This document shows, one piece after another, positions 19,649-30,558 of a DNA stretch of 64,000 bases (position 1 is the stretch's first letter; each line of letters starts with the position of its first letter). A model generated the notes under the pieces. The model saw only the letters and a list, made by a program, of their open reading frames with translations. It had not been told where the DNA came from and did no database searches. Location of the stretch: positions 62,001 through 126,000 of the forward strand of contig NZ_PYAV01000006.1 in the NCBI RefSeq assembly GCF_003014715.1, written 5' to 3'. A program made the position numbers and the translations under genes. The DNA comes from Salsuginibacillus halophilus. Lineage in GTDB: Bacteria; Bacillota; Bacilli; Bacillales; Marinococcaceae.

Positions 19649-22600
19649 TTACATGTTCCGGCGGTACTGACCACCTACATCATACAATGCTTCTGTGATC
19701 TGACCGAGACTTGCCACTTTGACGGTTGCCATTAATTCAGCAAAAATGTTTCCGCCGGTAACCGCCGTTTCCTGCAGACGCTGCAATGCGAAAGGCGCTT
19801 CCTCGGCATGACGTGCTTGAAACGCGTGCAGTTTTTCGATCTGGCCGTCTTTTTCTTCTTTTGAAGCGCGGGCAAGCTCCATATCAAAGTCTTCTTCTTC
19901 CTCATGTGGACTCAAGTACGTATTCACCCCAACGATCGGCAGTTCACCTGTGTGCTTTTTCATTTCATAGTACATCGATTCTTCTTGAATCTTGCCGCGT
20001 TGATACTGCGTCTCCATGGCACCGAGCACTCCGCCCCGGTCGTTTATGCGCTCAAGTTCAGTGAGAACAGCTTCTTCCACAAGCTCTGTTAACTCCTCAA
20101 CAATGAAAGAACCTTGGTGTGGGTTCTCATTTTTTGCAAGACCCATTTCTTTTGTAATGATCATTTGAATTGCCATCGCCCGGCGCACCGAATGCTCCGT
20201 CGGAGTCGTGACCGCCTCATCAAACGCATTTGTGTGCAGCGAGTTACAGTTATCATAGATCGCAAGGAGCGCCTGCAAGGTGGTGCGGATGTCATTAAAG
20301 TCTACTTCCATCGCGTGCAGGGAGCGGCCGGATGTTTGAATGTGGTACTTTAAACGCTGGCTCCGGCTGCTGCCGCTGTATTTGTCCCTCATCACGGTCG
20401 ACCAGATGCGGCGGGCTACACGGCCGATCACCGTATATTCCGGATCGAGACCGTTACTGAAAAAGAATGATAGGTTTGGCGCAAATTCATCGATATCCAT
20501 ACCACGGCTCAAGTAATATTCCACATACGTAAAGGCATTCGCAAGCGTGAACGCAAGCTGGCTAATCGGGTTCGCCCCTGCTTCAGCAATGTGGTAACCG
20601 GAAATTGAAACAGAGTAATAGTTTTGTACCTCGTGGTCGATGAAATACTGCTGAATGTCACCCATCATACGCAGCGCAAATTCAGTCGAAAAGATACACG
20701 TGTTCTGTCCCTGATCCTCTTTTAAAATATCAGCCTGTACCGTGCCGCGTACAACTGACATCGTCTCACTTTGAATCTTTTGATATTCGCCGGCGTCCGG
20801 TGAGCGGCCGTTCTCTGCAGTAAAGCGCTCCACCTGCTGATCCACTGCGGTGTTCATAAACATAGCAAGAATGATCGGCGCCGGTCCGTTAATGGTCATC
20901 GAGACAGAGGTAGATGGCGCCGTTAAATCAAACCCTTCGTACAATTTTTTCATGTCATCAAGGGTGGCGATGCTTACACCACTCTCTCCGATTTTACCGT
21001 AAATGTCCGGACGCGGATCAGGATCAGCCCCGTACAGTGTGACCGAATCAAACGCCGTGCTCAATCTCTTTGCGTCATCGTCCTGGGATAAATAGTGAAA
21101 GCGCCGGTTCGTCCGCTCCGGCGGTCCTTCACCGGCAAACTGCCGCTTTGGATCTTCACCTTTGCGTTTAAATGGAAAGACGCCGGCTGTAAACGGAAAA
21201 CGCCCAGGAACATTTTCCTTGTACGACCAGCGGACAATTTCGCCCCAGTCTTTAAAATGCGGCAGCTGCACCCGCGGGATCTTTAAGCCTGATAAAGTTT
21301 CAACGTTCAACTCATTAACGATTTCTTTTCCGCGGATAACTGTTGTATGAGTGTCACCGCTGTATTCCTCGTGTAGTGCCTCCCAGTTATCGAGCACCGC
21401 TTTCGTTTCGTCAGTGAGTTCAGTTTCTACGCTCTCTATTTTTGTATCAATGGCTCCAATCACTTCCGGTGCGCCTGTTTCAAGCTGCTTTTTCGTACCA
21501 TCAAGTTGAAACAACCGCCGCGCTGCATCCGCCTGCTCATCTGCATGCGCTTTATAGCTGCGCACAGTTTCAGCAACGTGTTGTAAATACTGCACCCGCT
21601 CCGGCGGAATGATATGGTCTTTCTCACCAGGGGTACCGTTTATCGCTAAATCTGCCGGCCAATCGGTACCGAAGCGTTCATTTACCACATTTGTCAGGGC
21701 GTTAAATAAAACATTCGTGCCGGCGTCATTAAACTGGCTCGCAATGGTTGGATATACCGGCATCGACTCAAGCGGCTCATCAAAGCGGAGATGGGCACGC
21801 TGATACTGTTTACGCACATCGCGGAGTGCATCTTCAGACCCTTTTCTGTCGAATTTATTAATCGCAATTAAATCAGCAAAATCAATCATATCGATTTTTT
21901 CAAGCTGGGATGGTGCACCGAATTCACTCGTCATGACATACATCGCTACGTCCGCTACATCAGTAATCTCTGCATCCCCCTGCCCGATCCCACTCGTTTC
22001 AATAATGATGAAATCATAACCTGCCGCTTTTGTGAGCAGCAGTGCTTCATCCATATTTTTTGTCATCTCCGTTTTTGATCCCCGCGTGGCAAGGCTCCGC
22101 ATAAACACGCGCGGTGAATGAATGGCATTCATCCGAATCCGGTCACCAAGCAGCGCACCGCCGGTTTTCTGCTTCGTTGGATCAATGGAAAGAATGGCAA
22201 GCTTTTTCTCAGGAAACTGGTGGAGAAAACGGCGGACGAGTTCATCCGTCAGTGAGCTCTTGCCGGCGCCGCCAGTACCAGTCATACCAAGCACCGGAGC
22301 GTTCGGTTTTTCCGCTTCGAGGGCTTTAATCCCCTCCGTGAGTGCTATGTTTTCAGTATCAGCAGATAACTCCACTGCCGAGAGCATACGCGTTAAACTT
22401 TGCATCTCCCCTGCTTGCAAAGCCTTCATATCAGCTTCGACCTGCTTTGGTGTCGCAAAGTCGCTCATCTCAAGCATGCGGCTGATCATTCCCGGCAGGC
22501 CGTATTCCCTCCCGTCTTCCGGCGAGAAAATTCGGGCAATCCCGTAGTTATGAAGCTCCTTAATTTCCGGCGGTGTGATTACACCTCCACCTCCACCGAA

Positions 22601-22897
22601 AATTTGAATATGACCGGCGCCGCGTTCCTTTAAAAGATCGTAGCAGTACTTAAAATATTCAATATGTCCCCCTTGGTAAGATGAAATCGCAATCCCCTGC
22701 ACATCTTCTTGAATGGCTGCTTCAACCACCTCTTCAGCAGCGCGGTTATGACCGAGGTGAATCACTTCGGCGCCGCCGGACTGCAGGAGCCGGCGCATAA
22801 TATTAATTGAGGCGTCATGACCATCGAACAAGCTTGAAGCTGTCACAAACCGGATGTGATTAACCGGGCGGTACATGTTTTGCTGGGCCACCCTCAT
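19649..22897 (-). CDS. icmF: fused isobutyryl-CoA mutase with G-protein chaperone
   Basis: 1082 residues, the size and domain order of IcmF: N-terminal B12-binding domain ([18 protein letters not shown], with the lower-ligand His in DGHD), central MeaI-type GTPase chaperone with P-loop [13 protein letters not shown] near residue 210, then the TIM-barrel mutase domain. It rearranges isobutyryl-CoA and n-butyryl-CoA with coenzyme B12; some IcmF enzymes also act on isovaleryl/pivalyl-CoA. It is the last gene of the acyl-CoA operon and overlaps the TetR gene by 4 bp (ATGA), so co-translation is likely. Confidence 0.95.
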   Translation of the reverse strand: MRVAQQNMYRPVNHIRFVTASSLFDGHDASINIMRRLLQSGGAEVIHLGHNRAAEEVVEAAIQEDVQGIAISSYQGGHIEYFKYCYDLLKERGAGHIQIFGGGGGVITPPEIKELHNYGIARIFSPEDGREYGLPGMISRMLEMSDFATPKQVEADMKALQAGEMQSLTRMLSAVELSADTENIALTEGIKALEAEKPNAPVLGMTGTGGAGKSSLTDELVRRFLHQFPEKKLAILSIDPTKQKTGGALLGDRIRMNAIHSPRVFMRSLATRGSKTEMTKNMDEALLLTKAAGYDFIIIETSGIGQGDAEITDVADVAMYVMTSEFGAPSQLEKIDMIDFADLIAINKFDRKGSEDALRDVRKQYQRAHLRFDEPLESMPVYPTIASQFNDAGTNVLFNALTNVVNERFGTDWPADLAINGTPGEKDHIIPPERVQYLQHVAETVRSYKAHADEQADAARRLFQLDGTKKQLETGAPEVIGAIDTKIESVETELTDETKAVLDNWEALHEEYSGDTHTTVIRGKEIVNELNVETLSGLKIPRVQLPHFKDWGEIVRWSYKENVPGRFPFTAGVFPFKRKGEDPKRQFAGEGPPERTNRRFHYLSQDDDAKRLSTAFDSVTLYGADPDPRPDIYGKIGESGVSIATLDDMKKLYEGFDLTAPSTSVSMTINGPAPIILAMFMNTAVDQQVERFTAENGRSPDAGEYQKIQSETMSVVRGTVQADILKEDQGQNTCIFSTEFALRMMGDIQQYFIDHEVQNYYSVSISGYHIAEAGANPISQLAFTLANAFTYVEYYLSRGMDIDEFAPNLSFFFSNGLDPEYTVIGRVARRIWSTVMRDKYSGSSRSQRLKYHIQTSGRSLHAMEVDFNDIRTTLQALLAIYDNCNSLHTNAFDEAVTTPTEHSVRRAMAIQMIITKEMGLAKNENPHQGSFIVEELTELVEEAVLTELERINDRGGVLGAMETQYQRGKIQEESMYYEMKKHTGELPIVGVNTYLSPHEEEEDFDMELARASKEEKDGQIEKLHAFQARHAEEAPFALQRLQETAVTGGNIFAELMATVKVASLGQITEALYDVGGQYRRNM

Positions 22898-23538
22898 CTC
22901 CCCCTTTTATTTTCAACATCAGCTTTTAAACCAGACAAAATCTGTTCAATTTGTGCTTTTGTGTACGTCTCAAGCGAATAACTTGAAGCTAGTGACCAGC
23001 GGCGGAAAGCCCACATATGGCCTTTAACCATTAAATTCTCTGCAGCAAGCGGCAGCTGCTCATCAGGCAGTTGGATCACACCTTCAGCACGGCTTTTTGC
23101 AAGCACGTCCTGAATCCGCTCTGTCATTTCTTTTTCCCGCTGCAGCACGTATGGGAGTGCCTCTTTCGGCAGCGACTTTGCCTCTTGATACATCACGAGC
23201 ACTTCATCCTGCATCTCGTCGATTACTTTAAATAAGGAGCGCACAAGGTGACGGACGCGCTCGACCCCTGCATTTTCTTCGGTTAAGAGCTGTTCAAGCC
23301 GTTCCATCACTTCACCATAAACTGCATCACAAACAAGATATAGTACATCCTCTTTTGAACCGATATACTCGTACAATGTACCGATACTAAAGCCGGAAGC
23401 CTTTGCGATCTCACGGGTTGTTGTCCGGTGGAATCCTTTTTCTTTGAAAAGAGCCACCGCCCCTTTCACCATCTGCGCCCGGCGTTTATGAACAAGTGCT
23501 TCATCTTTTACAAGTGACGGGACACGCTTTTTCTCCAT
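22894..23538 (-). CDS. TetR/AcrR family regulator of the acyl-CoA operon
   Basis: 214 residues. An N-terminal TetR HTH ([41 protein letters not shown], residues about 28-68) is followed by an all-helical ligand domain. It resembles FadR (YsiA)-type regulators, which respond to acyl-CoA. It overlaps icmF and is 26 bp downstream of an acyl-CoA dehydrogenase gene. Autogenous control of the operon and of fadF is inferred; a FadR-like palindrome lies before fadF at 30410. Confidence 0.88.
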   Translation of the reverse strand: MEKKRVPSLVKDEALVHKRRAQMVKGAVALFKEKGFHRTTTREIAKASGFSIGTLYEYIGSKEDVLYLVCDAVYGEVMERLEQLLTEENAGVERVRHLVRSLFKVIDEMQDEVLVMYQEAKSLPKEALPYVLQREKEMTERIQDVLAKSRAEGVIQLPDEQLPLAAENLMVKGHMWAFRRWSLASSYSLETYTKAQIEQILSGLKADVENKRGR

Positions 23539-23564
23539 CCACTTACCTCCCTTTTAAGTTATCA

Positions 23565-24707
23565 TCAATCTGCAAGCAGCATCTTTGAAATGACGAGACG
23601 CTGAATTTCATTTGTCCCTTCATAAATCTGGGTGATTTTTGCATCACGCATGTAACGTTCCACAGGGTACTCTTTCGTGTAGCCGTAACCGCCAAACACC
23701 TGCACCGCTTCTGTTGTCACTTCCATCGCCGTGTCGCCGGCCATCAGTTTACTCATAGCTGATGCTTTACTATATGGAAGTTTCTCGCTTTCCCGCCACG
23801 CCGCTTGATACGTTAAGAGTCGCGAAGCTTCGATTTTTGTAGCCATGTCTGCGAGCTTAAACGCCACACCTTGTTGTTCACCGATCGGTTTGCCGAACTG
23901 TTTACGCTCATTCGCATAACCGGTCGATGCATCGAGTGCGCCTTGAGCAATACCGACCGCTTGGGCGGCAATACCATTACGTCCGCCGTCGAGCGTCATC
24001 ATCGCAATTTTAAAGCCCTGGCCTTCTTCACCGAGCAGGTTTTCCGCCGGCACGCGGCAGTCTTCCATAATGATTTCTGTCGTCGGTGAAGAACGGATCC
24101 CGAGTTTCTCTTCTTTCTTTCCAACTGAAAAACCAGGAAACTCTTTCTCGACAATAAACGCACTCACGCCTTTATGTTTTTTCGCAGCATCTGTAACCGC
24201 AAAGACGATGTAGTAATCCGCTAAGCCGCCGTTTGTTATAAAAATTTTCGAACCATTTAAAATATAGCTGTCGCCGTCTTTTTCCGCTGTCGTTTTCATA
24301 TTGGCCGCATCAGAACCAGATCCCGGTTCAGTTAACCCGTAAGCCCCGATCTTTGAGCCTTCTGCCATCGCGCGCAAATACTTTTGTTTCTGTTCTTCAG
24401 TTCCGAACATGTAGACCGGCCAGCCGGCAAGCGACACGTGGGCGGATAACGTCACACCCGTTGAGGCACATACACGCGAAAGCTCCTCAACGGCGATACA
24501 GTAGCTGAGATAATCTGCTCCAATCCCGCCATACTCTTCCGGCCAAGGGATACCGGTTAAACCGAGTTCAGCCATCTGATCAAAAATCTCCCGGTCGAAG
24601 CGTTCTTCTTCATCGCGCTCTGCAGCTGTAGGCCCCACTTCATTTACAGCGAAGTCGCGGACCATTTTACGTATCATCTCTTGCTCATCTGTAAGTAAAA
24701 AATTCAT
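23565..24707 (-). CDS. acyl-CoA dehydrogenase (second of the operon)
   Basis: 380 residues, full length. FAD- and substrate-binding motifs [15 protein letters not shown] and IFITNGG are present, and the catalytic base Glu is in [14 protein letters not shown] near residue 362. It introduces the alpha-beta double bond in acyl-CoA and passes electrons to ETF. It is about two-thirds identical by eye to the neighbour at 24728, a tandem duplication with probable difference in chain or branch preference. The ribosome site AAAGGGG precedes the ATG. Confidence 0.94.
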   Translation of the reverse strand: MNFLLTDEQEMIRKMVRDFAVNEVGPTAAERDEEERFDREIFDQMAELGLTGIPWPEEYGGIGADYLSYCIAVEELSRVCASTGVTLSAHVSLAGWPVYMFGTEEQKQKYLRAMAEGSKIGAYGLTEPGSGSDAANMKTTAEKDGDSYILNGSKIFITNGGLADYYIVFAVTDAAKKHKGVSAFIVEKEFPGFSVGKKEEKLGIRSSPTTEIIMEDCRVPAENLLGEEGQGFKIAMMTLDGGRNGIAAQAVGIAQGALDASTGYANERKQFGKPIGEQQGVAFKLADMATKIEASRLLTYQAAWRESEKLPYSKASAMSKLMAGDTAMEVTTEAVQVFGGYGYTKEYPVERYMRDAKITQIYEGTNEIQRLVISKMLLAD

Positions 24708-24727
24708 GATTAGAACCCCTTTATTTA

Positions 24728-25870
24728 TTAATCTTGCAGTAATTCGCGGCTGATGACATGTTTTTGAATTTCATTTGTACCTTCGTAAATCTCACATACT
24801 TTGGCATCCCGGAAAAACCGCTCGACCGGATACTCGGTGGTAAAGCCGTAGCCGCCAAACACCTGCACCGCCTCAATCGCTGTCTCCACCGCCGTTTTTG
24901 AAGCATAAAGTTTTGCCATGGATGCCTCTTTTACCGTGGTGCGGCCGTGATCCCGGAGCCCGGCCGCTTGATACGTTAATAAACGGGATGCTTCGACCGC
25001 TGTCGCCATGTCTGCAAGCTTGAAGGCAACGCCCTGCTGCTCACCGATCGGCTTACCAAACTGCTTACGTTCGTCCGCGTAAGCTGTAGCTGCTTCAAGC
25101 GCCCCTTCAGCAATACCTAGCGACTGCGCTGCGATACCGATTCGTCCGGCATCGAGGTTGGCCATGGCGATCTTAAAACCTTCGCCTTCTTCTCCCAATC
25201 GGTTTTCTTCCGGTACCCGGGCGTCTTCAAAAATAAGCTCTGTCGTGTTTGAGCCGCGAAGCCCCATCTTCTTCTCTTTTTTCCCTACTTGAAATCCTGG
25301 TGTATCCTTTTCAACGATAAACGCCGTGACACCTTTCGCACCGGCTGCAGGGTTTGTTTTCGCAAAAACGATATACGTATCAGCTGCCCCGCCGTTTGTA
25401 ATAAAGACTTTTGAGCCGTTTAACACATAAGCTTCTCCGTCTTTAACAGCTGTTGTTTTCATCGCTTTTGCATCAGACCCGGCACCAGGTTCGGTTAAAG
25501 CAAACGCGCCAACGTATTCCCCTGAAGCAAGCTTTGGCACATACTTTTCCTTTTGGGCTTCACTGCCGAAATATAAAATCGGATTTGTGCCGACAGATGT
25601 ATGCACCGACAAAATGACACCGACAGCCGGGTTCACTTTTGAGATCTCATGAATCGCTGTAATATAGGAGGTGAAATCCATCCCGGAGCCGCCGTAGTTT
25701 TCCGGGATCGGAATCCCCATGAGGCCAAGTTCTCCCATTGAACGGATTAGTTCATGTGGAAACTCATCTGTTGCTTCCATGTGGGGCGTGGCAGCGGCGA
25801 CCCGGTCAGCAGCAAAATCCTGCACCATTTTTTTCATCATCTGCTGTTCTTCTGTGAGATGTAATTGCAT
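24728..25870 (-). CDS. acdA: acyl-CoA dehydrogenase (AcdA type)
   Basis: 380 residues with the family motifs [17 protein letters not shown] and VFITNGG and the catalytic Glu in [15 protein letters not shown]. It follows hbd by 10 bp and precedes the second dehydrogenase by 20 bp. In B. subtilis acdA stands alone between rpoE and fadF; here the locus has expanded to a full degradation operon. Short-chain or branched-chain acyl-CoA is the likely substrate because an isobutyryl-CoA mutase is in the same transcript. This last point is inference. Confidence 0.94.
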   Translation of the reverse strand: MQLHLTEEQQMMKKMVQDFAADRVAAATPHMEATDEFPHELIRSMGELGLMGIPIPENYGGSGMDFTSYITAIHEISKVNPAVGVILSVHTSVGTNPILYFGSEAQKEKYVPKLASGEYVGAFALTEPGAGSDAKAMKTTAVKDGEAYVLNGSKVFITNGGAADTYIVFAKTNPAAGAKGVTAFIVEKDTPGFQVGKKEKKMGLRGSNTTELIFEDARVPEENRLGEEGEGFKIAMANLDAGRIGIAAQSLGIAEGALEAATAYADERKQFGKPIGEQQGVAFKLADMATAVEASRLLTYQAAGLRDHGRTTVKEASMAKLYASKTAVETAIEAVQVFGGYGFTTEYPVERFFRDAKVCEIYEGTNEIQKHVISRELLQD

Positions 25871-25880
25871 GTTGCACCCC

Positions 25881-26735
25881 CTAGTTGTTGTACACGTAAA
25901 ACCCGCGGCCGGATTTTCTACCGAGCCAGCCGGCTTTTACATATTTACGCAAGAGTGGAGACGGCCGGTATTTATCTTCGCCGAAACCTTCGTGAAGTAC
26001 TTCCATAATGTAAAGGCAAGTATCCAAACCGATAAAATCAGCGAGGGTGAGCGGCCCCATCGGCTGATTCATTCCAAGCGTCATTACTTGATCGACATCT
26101 TCCGGTGCGGCAATCCCTTCATTTACCGTGCAAATCGCTTCGTTAATCATTGGCATGAGCACCCGGTTGGAAACAAAGCCTGGCGCATCGTTTACTTCCA
26201 CAGGCGTTTTACCAAGCGCCTCAGCTGCTGCCTTCACATCCTTATACGTATCCTCATTTGTCTGCAGGCCGCGGATGACTTCTACAAGTTTCATAACCGG
26301 TACCGGGTTCATAAAGTGCATACCGATCACCTGCGCCGGCCGGTTCGTTTCAGCAGCAATCTCTGTGATCGGAAGCGACGACGTGTTGGTCGCTAAAATT
26401 GCTGTCGTCGGTGCATGACGATCGAGCTCTTGAAAGATTTTCTTTTTAATCTCCATCTGCTCAACTGCGGCTTCAATGCAGAGGTCAACATTGGCAGCAT
26501 CTTCCAAGCTCGTTGACGGCGTAATCCGACCGAGTGCGTCCTGCATGGCATCCTGCTCCATACGTCCCTTATCCACCTGGCGCTGCAGCTGCTTTTCAAT
26601 TCCCTGACGCCCTGCGGTTACCTTCTCTTCCGTTAAATCATTGAAATATACGTGAAAGCCAGCTACCGCATGCACCTGTGCAATCCCTGCTCCCATTTGT
26701 CCGGCGCCAACCACCATCACTGTCTGCATACTCAT
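25881..26735 (-). CDS. hbd: 3-hydroxybutyryl-CoA dehydrogenase
   Basis: 284 residues, typical for the single-function short form (MmgB/Hbd). The NAD-binding [16 protein letters not shown] is at residues 7-22; the catalytic His is in [16 protein letters not shown] and a C-terminal dimerisation domain ends [25 protein letters not shown]. It oxidises 3-hydroxyacyl-CoA to the 3-keto form, the step before the thiolase encoded upstream. The ribosome site AAAGGAGCGGG lies before the ATG. Confidence 0.95.
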   Translation of the reverse strand: MSMQTVMVVGAGQMGAGIAQVHAVAGFHVYFNDLTEEKVTAGRQGIEKQLQRQVDKGRMEQDAMQDALGRITPSTSLEDAANVDLCIEAAVEQMEIKKKIFQELDRHAPTTAILATNTSSLPITEIAAETNRPAQVIGMHFMNPVPVMKLVEVIRGLQTNEDTYKDVKAAAEALGKTPVEVNDAPGFVSNRVLMPMINEAICTVNEGIAAPEDVDQVMTLGMNQPMGPLTLADFIGLDTCLYIMEVLHEGFGEDKYRPSPLLRKYVKAGWLGRKSGRGFYVYNN

Positions 26736-26783
26736 ATAACCCGCTCCTTTATTAAAAATTTGATTAGCCTTCTCTGCTTCATT

Positions 26784-27968
26784 TTATGGATCTACACGGA
26801 GGAGCACTGCATCGCCCTGGCCACCGCCGCTGCAAATCGCAGCAATACCAAGTCCACCGCCCCGCCGCTTTAATTCGTGGGCAAGCGTTAAAATAATTCG
26901 GGCACCACTTGCGCCGATCGGATGGCCAAGGGCAACCGCACCACCATTTACGTTCAGCTTCGCTTCATCAAGCTTGGCGATATTGCGACTTGCAAGCGCT
27001 ACCGCCGCAAACGCTTCATTCACTTCAAATAAATCGATATCTTGAAGCGAACAGCCACTTTTACGAAGCAGTTGTTCAATGACCAGGCCAGGTGTTTTCG
27101 GGAAATCTTTTGCTTCCAGCGCCAGTGACGTCTGACACTCAATGGTCGCAAGCGGCTGCATGCCACGGTCGTGTGCGCTCGCTTCGTCCATCAAAAGCAT
27201 CGCGCATGCGCCGTCGTTTACGCCTGGGGCGTTGCCGGCCGTAATCGTACCATCGCGCCCGAAGACCGGTTTTAAGCCAGCTAATGTTTCGACGGTTGTA
27301 TCCGGTCTAAGTGCTTCATCTTCAGAAATGGTCGTTACGTCACCTTTTCGGCTGCGCACTTCAATCGGCTCGATTTCTTCGGCAAACCGGCCGGACGCCT
27401 GCGCTTTTGCTGCGAGCTCATGACTCCGTGCCGCCCATGCATCCTGCTCACTTCGTGAAATCTCCAGCTCTTCTGCAGTATAGTTGCCGTAAACGCCCAT
27501 GTGTACATCTGTAAAACTGCACTGCAGGCCGTCTTTCAGCATTAAATCTTCAGCAATGCCGTCTCCCATACGCTCACCAAAGCGCATATTCGGCAGCGTG
27601 TACGGCGCCTGGCTCATTGATTCCATTCCACCGGCTGCAACAATTTGTCCGTCCCCGGCGCGAATAATTTGATCCGCAAAAGTAACGCTGCGCATGCCGG
27701 AGGCACACACCTTATTAATCGTTTCTGTCGTTACATCCCACGGGAAACCGGCTGCGTGCGCTGCCTGCCTGGAAGTGATCTGTCCCTGCCCGCCTTGAAG
27801 TACATGCCCCATCAAAACTTCTTCAATTTCTTCTGGTGCAGTATTAGCTCTTGCAGCTGCTGCCTGCAGCACATGACCGCCGAGCTCAGCAGGTTTCACA
27901 GTTTTCAAGCTGCCGCCAAATACGCCAAACGGGGTTCGTGCGCCGGCAATGATCGCTGTCTTTTTCAT
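26784..27968 (-). CDS. mmgA: acetyl-CoA acetyltransferase (thiolase)
   Basis: 394 residues from the ATG at 27968, which has AAAGGAGG 10 bases upstream; the frame can be extended to 28016 without a ribosome site. The acyl-accepting Cys is at 88 (NKVCASGMRS), the His is in GHPIGASGAR and the second Cys is in CSGGGQGDA. It cleaves 3-ketoacyl-CoA to acetyl-CoA. It is the first gene of thl-hbd-acdA-acd-tetR-icmF, under a perfect cre site at 28060, comparable to the mmg operon of B. subtilis. There is no enoyl-CoA hydratase gene in this operon. Confidence 0.94.
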   Translation of the reverse strand: MKKTAIIAGARTPFGVFGGSLKTVKPAELGGHVLQAAAARANTAPEEIEEVLMGHVLQGGQGQITSRQAAHAAGFPWDVTTETINKVCASGMRSVTFADQIIRAGDGQIVAAGGMESMSQAPYTLPNMRFGERMGDGIAEDLMLKDGLQCSFTDVHMGVYGNYTAEELEISRSEQDAWAARSHELAAKAQASGRFAEEIEPIEVRSRKGDVTTISEDEALRPDTTVETLAGLKPVFGRDGTITAGNAPGVNDGACAMLLMDEASAHDRGMQPLATIECQTSLALEAKDFPKTPGLVIEQLLRKSGCSLQDIDLFEVNEAFAAVALASRNIAKLDEAKLNVNGGAVALGHPIGASGARIILTLAHELKRRGGGLGIAAICSGGGQGDAVLLRVDP

Positions 27969-28059
27969 AAAAAATACCTCCTTTGATGCATAAGCGACTG
28001 AACGCTCGCTCGCCACATATATATACGTAAACTTCTACAATCTTATTATTTCGCAATCT

Positions 28060-28074
28060 TTGAAAACGCTTTCT
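28060..28074. promoter_or_regulatory. perfect cre site upstream of the acyl-CoA operon
   Basis: TTGAAAACGCTTTCT matches the cre consensus at every fixed position, 92 bp before the thiolase ATG. It predicts CcpA repression of the whole six-gene operon, as known for mmg in B. subtilis. Confidence 0.75.
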
Positions 28075-28137
28075 TTTAACTTACTTCATTATGGAAAAAA
28101 ACGCAAGGTTGTACCATTGAATTAATCTATATCTGTA

Positions 28138-28177
28138 AAAAACCCCCGTCGCAGCTTTATGCGGCTGCCACGGGGAT
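28138..28177 (-). terminator. terminator of fadF
   Basis: CCCCGTGGCAGC / GCTGCGACGGGG type stem followed on the minus strand by TTTTTTACAG, 12 bp past the fadF stop. Confidence 0.85.
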
Positions 28178-28188
28178 TCGGCCCGCTG

Positions 28189-30324
28189 TTATACAGTTTC
28201 AGGCTCTGGTTCGGGCTCCGGGTTTGGTTCAACGTGTTGTTGACCGCCAAGCACAGAGCGCTCTAAGATCTCAGCAACATCCATCGTCGCTATATCATCT
28301 TCAACTTCTTTATCTTTCGTTCCGTCACTTAACATCGTTAAGCAGTACGGACAACCGCTGCCGATCATCGATGGGTTGACATCAAGTGCCTGCTCGGTGC
28401 GGGCGGTGTTAATGCGGTGGCCTGCTTCTTCTTCCATCCACATCATCCCGCCGCCGGCGCCGCAGCACATGCCGTCTTCGCGGTTACGCTCCATCTCAAC
28501 AACCTGCAGCCCCGGAATGTTTTCTAAAATGTGACGCGGCGGATCATACACTTCATTGTAACGACCAAGGTAGCAGGAGTCGTGATACGTGATCACTTCG
28601 TTAATCGCTTCATTTGGCTTCAAGTGCCCTTCATCAATGAGCCACGCAAGCATCTCCGTATGGTGATACACTTCTACATCTTCAAGCCCGAATTCCGGGT
28701 ATTCGTTTTTAAAGATATTATAAGCGTGCGGATCAATGGTAACGATCTTTTTCACATCATTTTTCTGAAACTCTGCGATGTTATCAGCCGCAAGCTCCTG
28801 GAATAAAAACTCGTTACCGATACGGCGCGGTGTGTCACCAGAGTTTTTCTCTTTATTACCAAGAATCGCAAACTTCACCCCGGCTTCATTCATTAGACGG
28901 GCAAACGACTGAGCGATTTTTTGACTCCGCTTGTCATAAGAGCCCATAGACCCGACGAAAAAGAGGTATTCAAATTCTTCCTCGCGCTTTTTCACTTCGC
29001 GTACCGTCGGCGCATCAATATCTTCGCGGCCCTCGCGCCACTTCTCCCGCTCTTTCCGGTTAATGCCCCACGGGTTACCCTGGCGCTCAATGTTTGTCAT
29101 CGCACGCTGCGCTTCTGAATCCATTTTTCCTTCAGTCATTACAAGGTACCGGCGCATATCAATGATTTTATCGACGTGCTCATTCATAACCGGGCACTGG
29201 TCCTCACAGTTACGACACGTCGTGCATGCCCATAACTCTTCTTCTGTAATCACATCACCGATCAAGCTTACATCATACATTGATGCGGCTGCTGCTTCAT
29301 CAAGTGATTGACCGGCGAGCTGGTTAGCGTTCGCACCACTGAAGGCATATGTCGGCATCCAAGGCTGGCGCGAAGTAACGGCCGCACCTTTTTCTGTTAA
29401 ATGATCGCGCATTTTCAAAAGCAGATCCATCGGTGACAGCATTTTACCGCTGCCAGTGGCGGGACACATGTTGGTACAGCGCCCGCACTCTACACAGGCG
29501 TACAGATCAAGCAGCTGTTTTTGGTCAAAGTCTTCAATTTTACCTTTGCCGAACTCTTCTTTTGTTTCATCTTCAAAATCAATCGCATCTAATTTACCGG
29601 TCGGCCGGGTCGGACCAAGCCAGACGTTTGCCGGGCCGGCAATTAAGTGAGCGTGTTTGGACTGCGGGATGTAGACAAGGAAGGTAAGCAAAAACAATAA
29701 GTGTGCCCACCATGCAACGTAGAAAATCCCAATCGCTGCAGCCTCACCGAGAGGCGCCATCGCGAACCCTAGCATTGAAGCAATCGGCTCAAATCCGGTT
29801 GCTGCCCGGTCATGCCATACCATGTCCGCACCTTTGGCGAATAATTTCGAAACCATTAAGCCCCCGATAAAGATCAGTACAAGGCCAGCTTTCCAATTCT
29901 GCTTCAGGCGTACGAGTTTCTCCACATAACGGCGGTAAAACGCCCATACAACTGCGGCAAGAATCATAACAACAATAATTTCCTGGGAAATCGTAAAAAT
30001 CGGATAAACCGGACCAAGCGGCAAGTGTGAGCCCGGGTTCAAGCCGCGCCAGATGACATCAATGGCGCTCACTTGTACGAGCAAAAAGCCGTAAAAGAAC
30101 ATGACGTGGATGATACCGCTCTTCTTATCTTTCAGCAGCTTTTTCTGTCCGAAGACGTTAACGAGCACATCATTCCAACGTTCTTTTGCTGACTTAATAA
30201 ACGTCGGCTTTTCCCCGAGCTTTACAAACATCGTCCTCGTTTTTACGAGCGATGCAAATAAGTAAATGGCGTAAATCGTAATTGCGAGAAACGCAATAAA
30301 GTTAATCCAGAGAAATGTCTCCAT
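28189..30324 (-). CDS. fadF: membrane-bound Fe-S oxidoreductase FadF (ETF:quinone electron transfer)
   Basis: 711 residues from an ATG at 30324 with AAGGGGGAAG upstream. The first 260 residues contain about six membrane helices of NarI/heme-b type. Two 4Fe-4S motifs follow (CVECGRCTNMCP and CTTCRNCEDQCP), then two CCG domains with CYLGRYN and CCGAGGGMMW, as in heterodisulfide-reductase-like proteins. B. subtilis FadF (YwjF) holds the same place and is thought to move electrons from acyl-CoA dehydrogenases via ETF to quinone. The C-terminus ends in a Pro-Glu repeat (PEPEPEPE). Confidence 0.93.
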   Translation of the reverse strand: METFLWINFIAFLAITIYAIYLFASLVKTRTMFVKLGEKPTFIKSAKERWNDVLVNVFGQKKLLKDKKSGIIHVMFFYGFLLVQVSAIDVIWRGLNPGSHLPLGPVYPIFTISQEIIVVMILAAVVWAFYRRYVEKLVRLKQNWKAGLVLIFIGGLMVSKLFAKGADMVWHDRAATGFEPIASMLGFAMAPLGEAAAIGIFYVAWWAHLLFLLTFLVYIPQSKHAHLIAGPANVWLGPTRPTGKLDAIDFEDETKEEFGKGKIEDFDQKQLLDLYACVECGRCTNMCPATGSGKMLSPMDLLLKMRDHLTEKGAAVTSRQPWMPTYAFSGANANQLAGQSLDEAAAASMYDVSLIGDVITEEELWACTTCRNCEDQCPVMNEHVDKIIDMRRYLVMTEGKMDSEAQRAMTNIERQGNPWGINRKEREKWREGREDIDAPTVREVKKREEEFEYLFFVGSMGSYDKRSQKIAQSFARLMNEAGVKFAILGNKEKNSGDTPRRIGNEFLFQELAADNIAEFQKNDVKKIVTIDPHAYNIFKNEYPEFGLEDVEVYHHTEMLAWLIDEGHLKPNEAINEVITYHDSCYLGRYNEVYDPPRHILENIPGLQVVEMERNREDGMCCGAGGGMMWMEEEAGHRINTARTEQALDVNPSMIGSGCPYCLTMLSDGTKDKEVEDDIATMDVAEILERSVLGGQQHVEPNPEPEPEPETV

Positions 30325-30409
30325 ATAAATCTTCCCCCTTATAAAAAACATGTTGTAAAAATCGGCTGACAATTTTGAGGATTTGAAAACAGTATAACAA
30401 AAAATATAA

Positions 30410-30427
30410 TGAATGAACATTCACTCG
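30410..30427. promoter_or_regulatory. FadR-like operator upstream of fadF
   Basis: TGAATGA-ACAT-TCACTCG fits the FadR(YsiA) half-site layout TGAATGA-N4-TCATTCA with 5 of 7 matches in the second half; TGAATG-AA-CATTCA is also a perfect palindrome. It lies just before the minus-strand -10 candidate TATACT. It is the natural target for the TetR protein at 22894. Confidence 0.55.
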
Positions 30428-30558
30428 GAGTAAATTTTTTAAATTTCTTACATGCCGTTTAAAAATCCCGCAGCAGACTGGACTTATAAAGTTTTTGTGT
30501 GTACGCGGAGTTTTTCGGGCAGACTATGACAAAGCAACATTGTAAAGGGGCGACTGCA

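Noticed and set aside
22830-22860. IcmF B12-binding motif reads DGHDAS instead of DxHxxG, suggesting an impaired site
   Set aside because: From memory, other IcmF proteins have the same DGHDAS sequence, so it is family-typical and not a defect.
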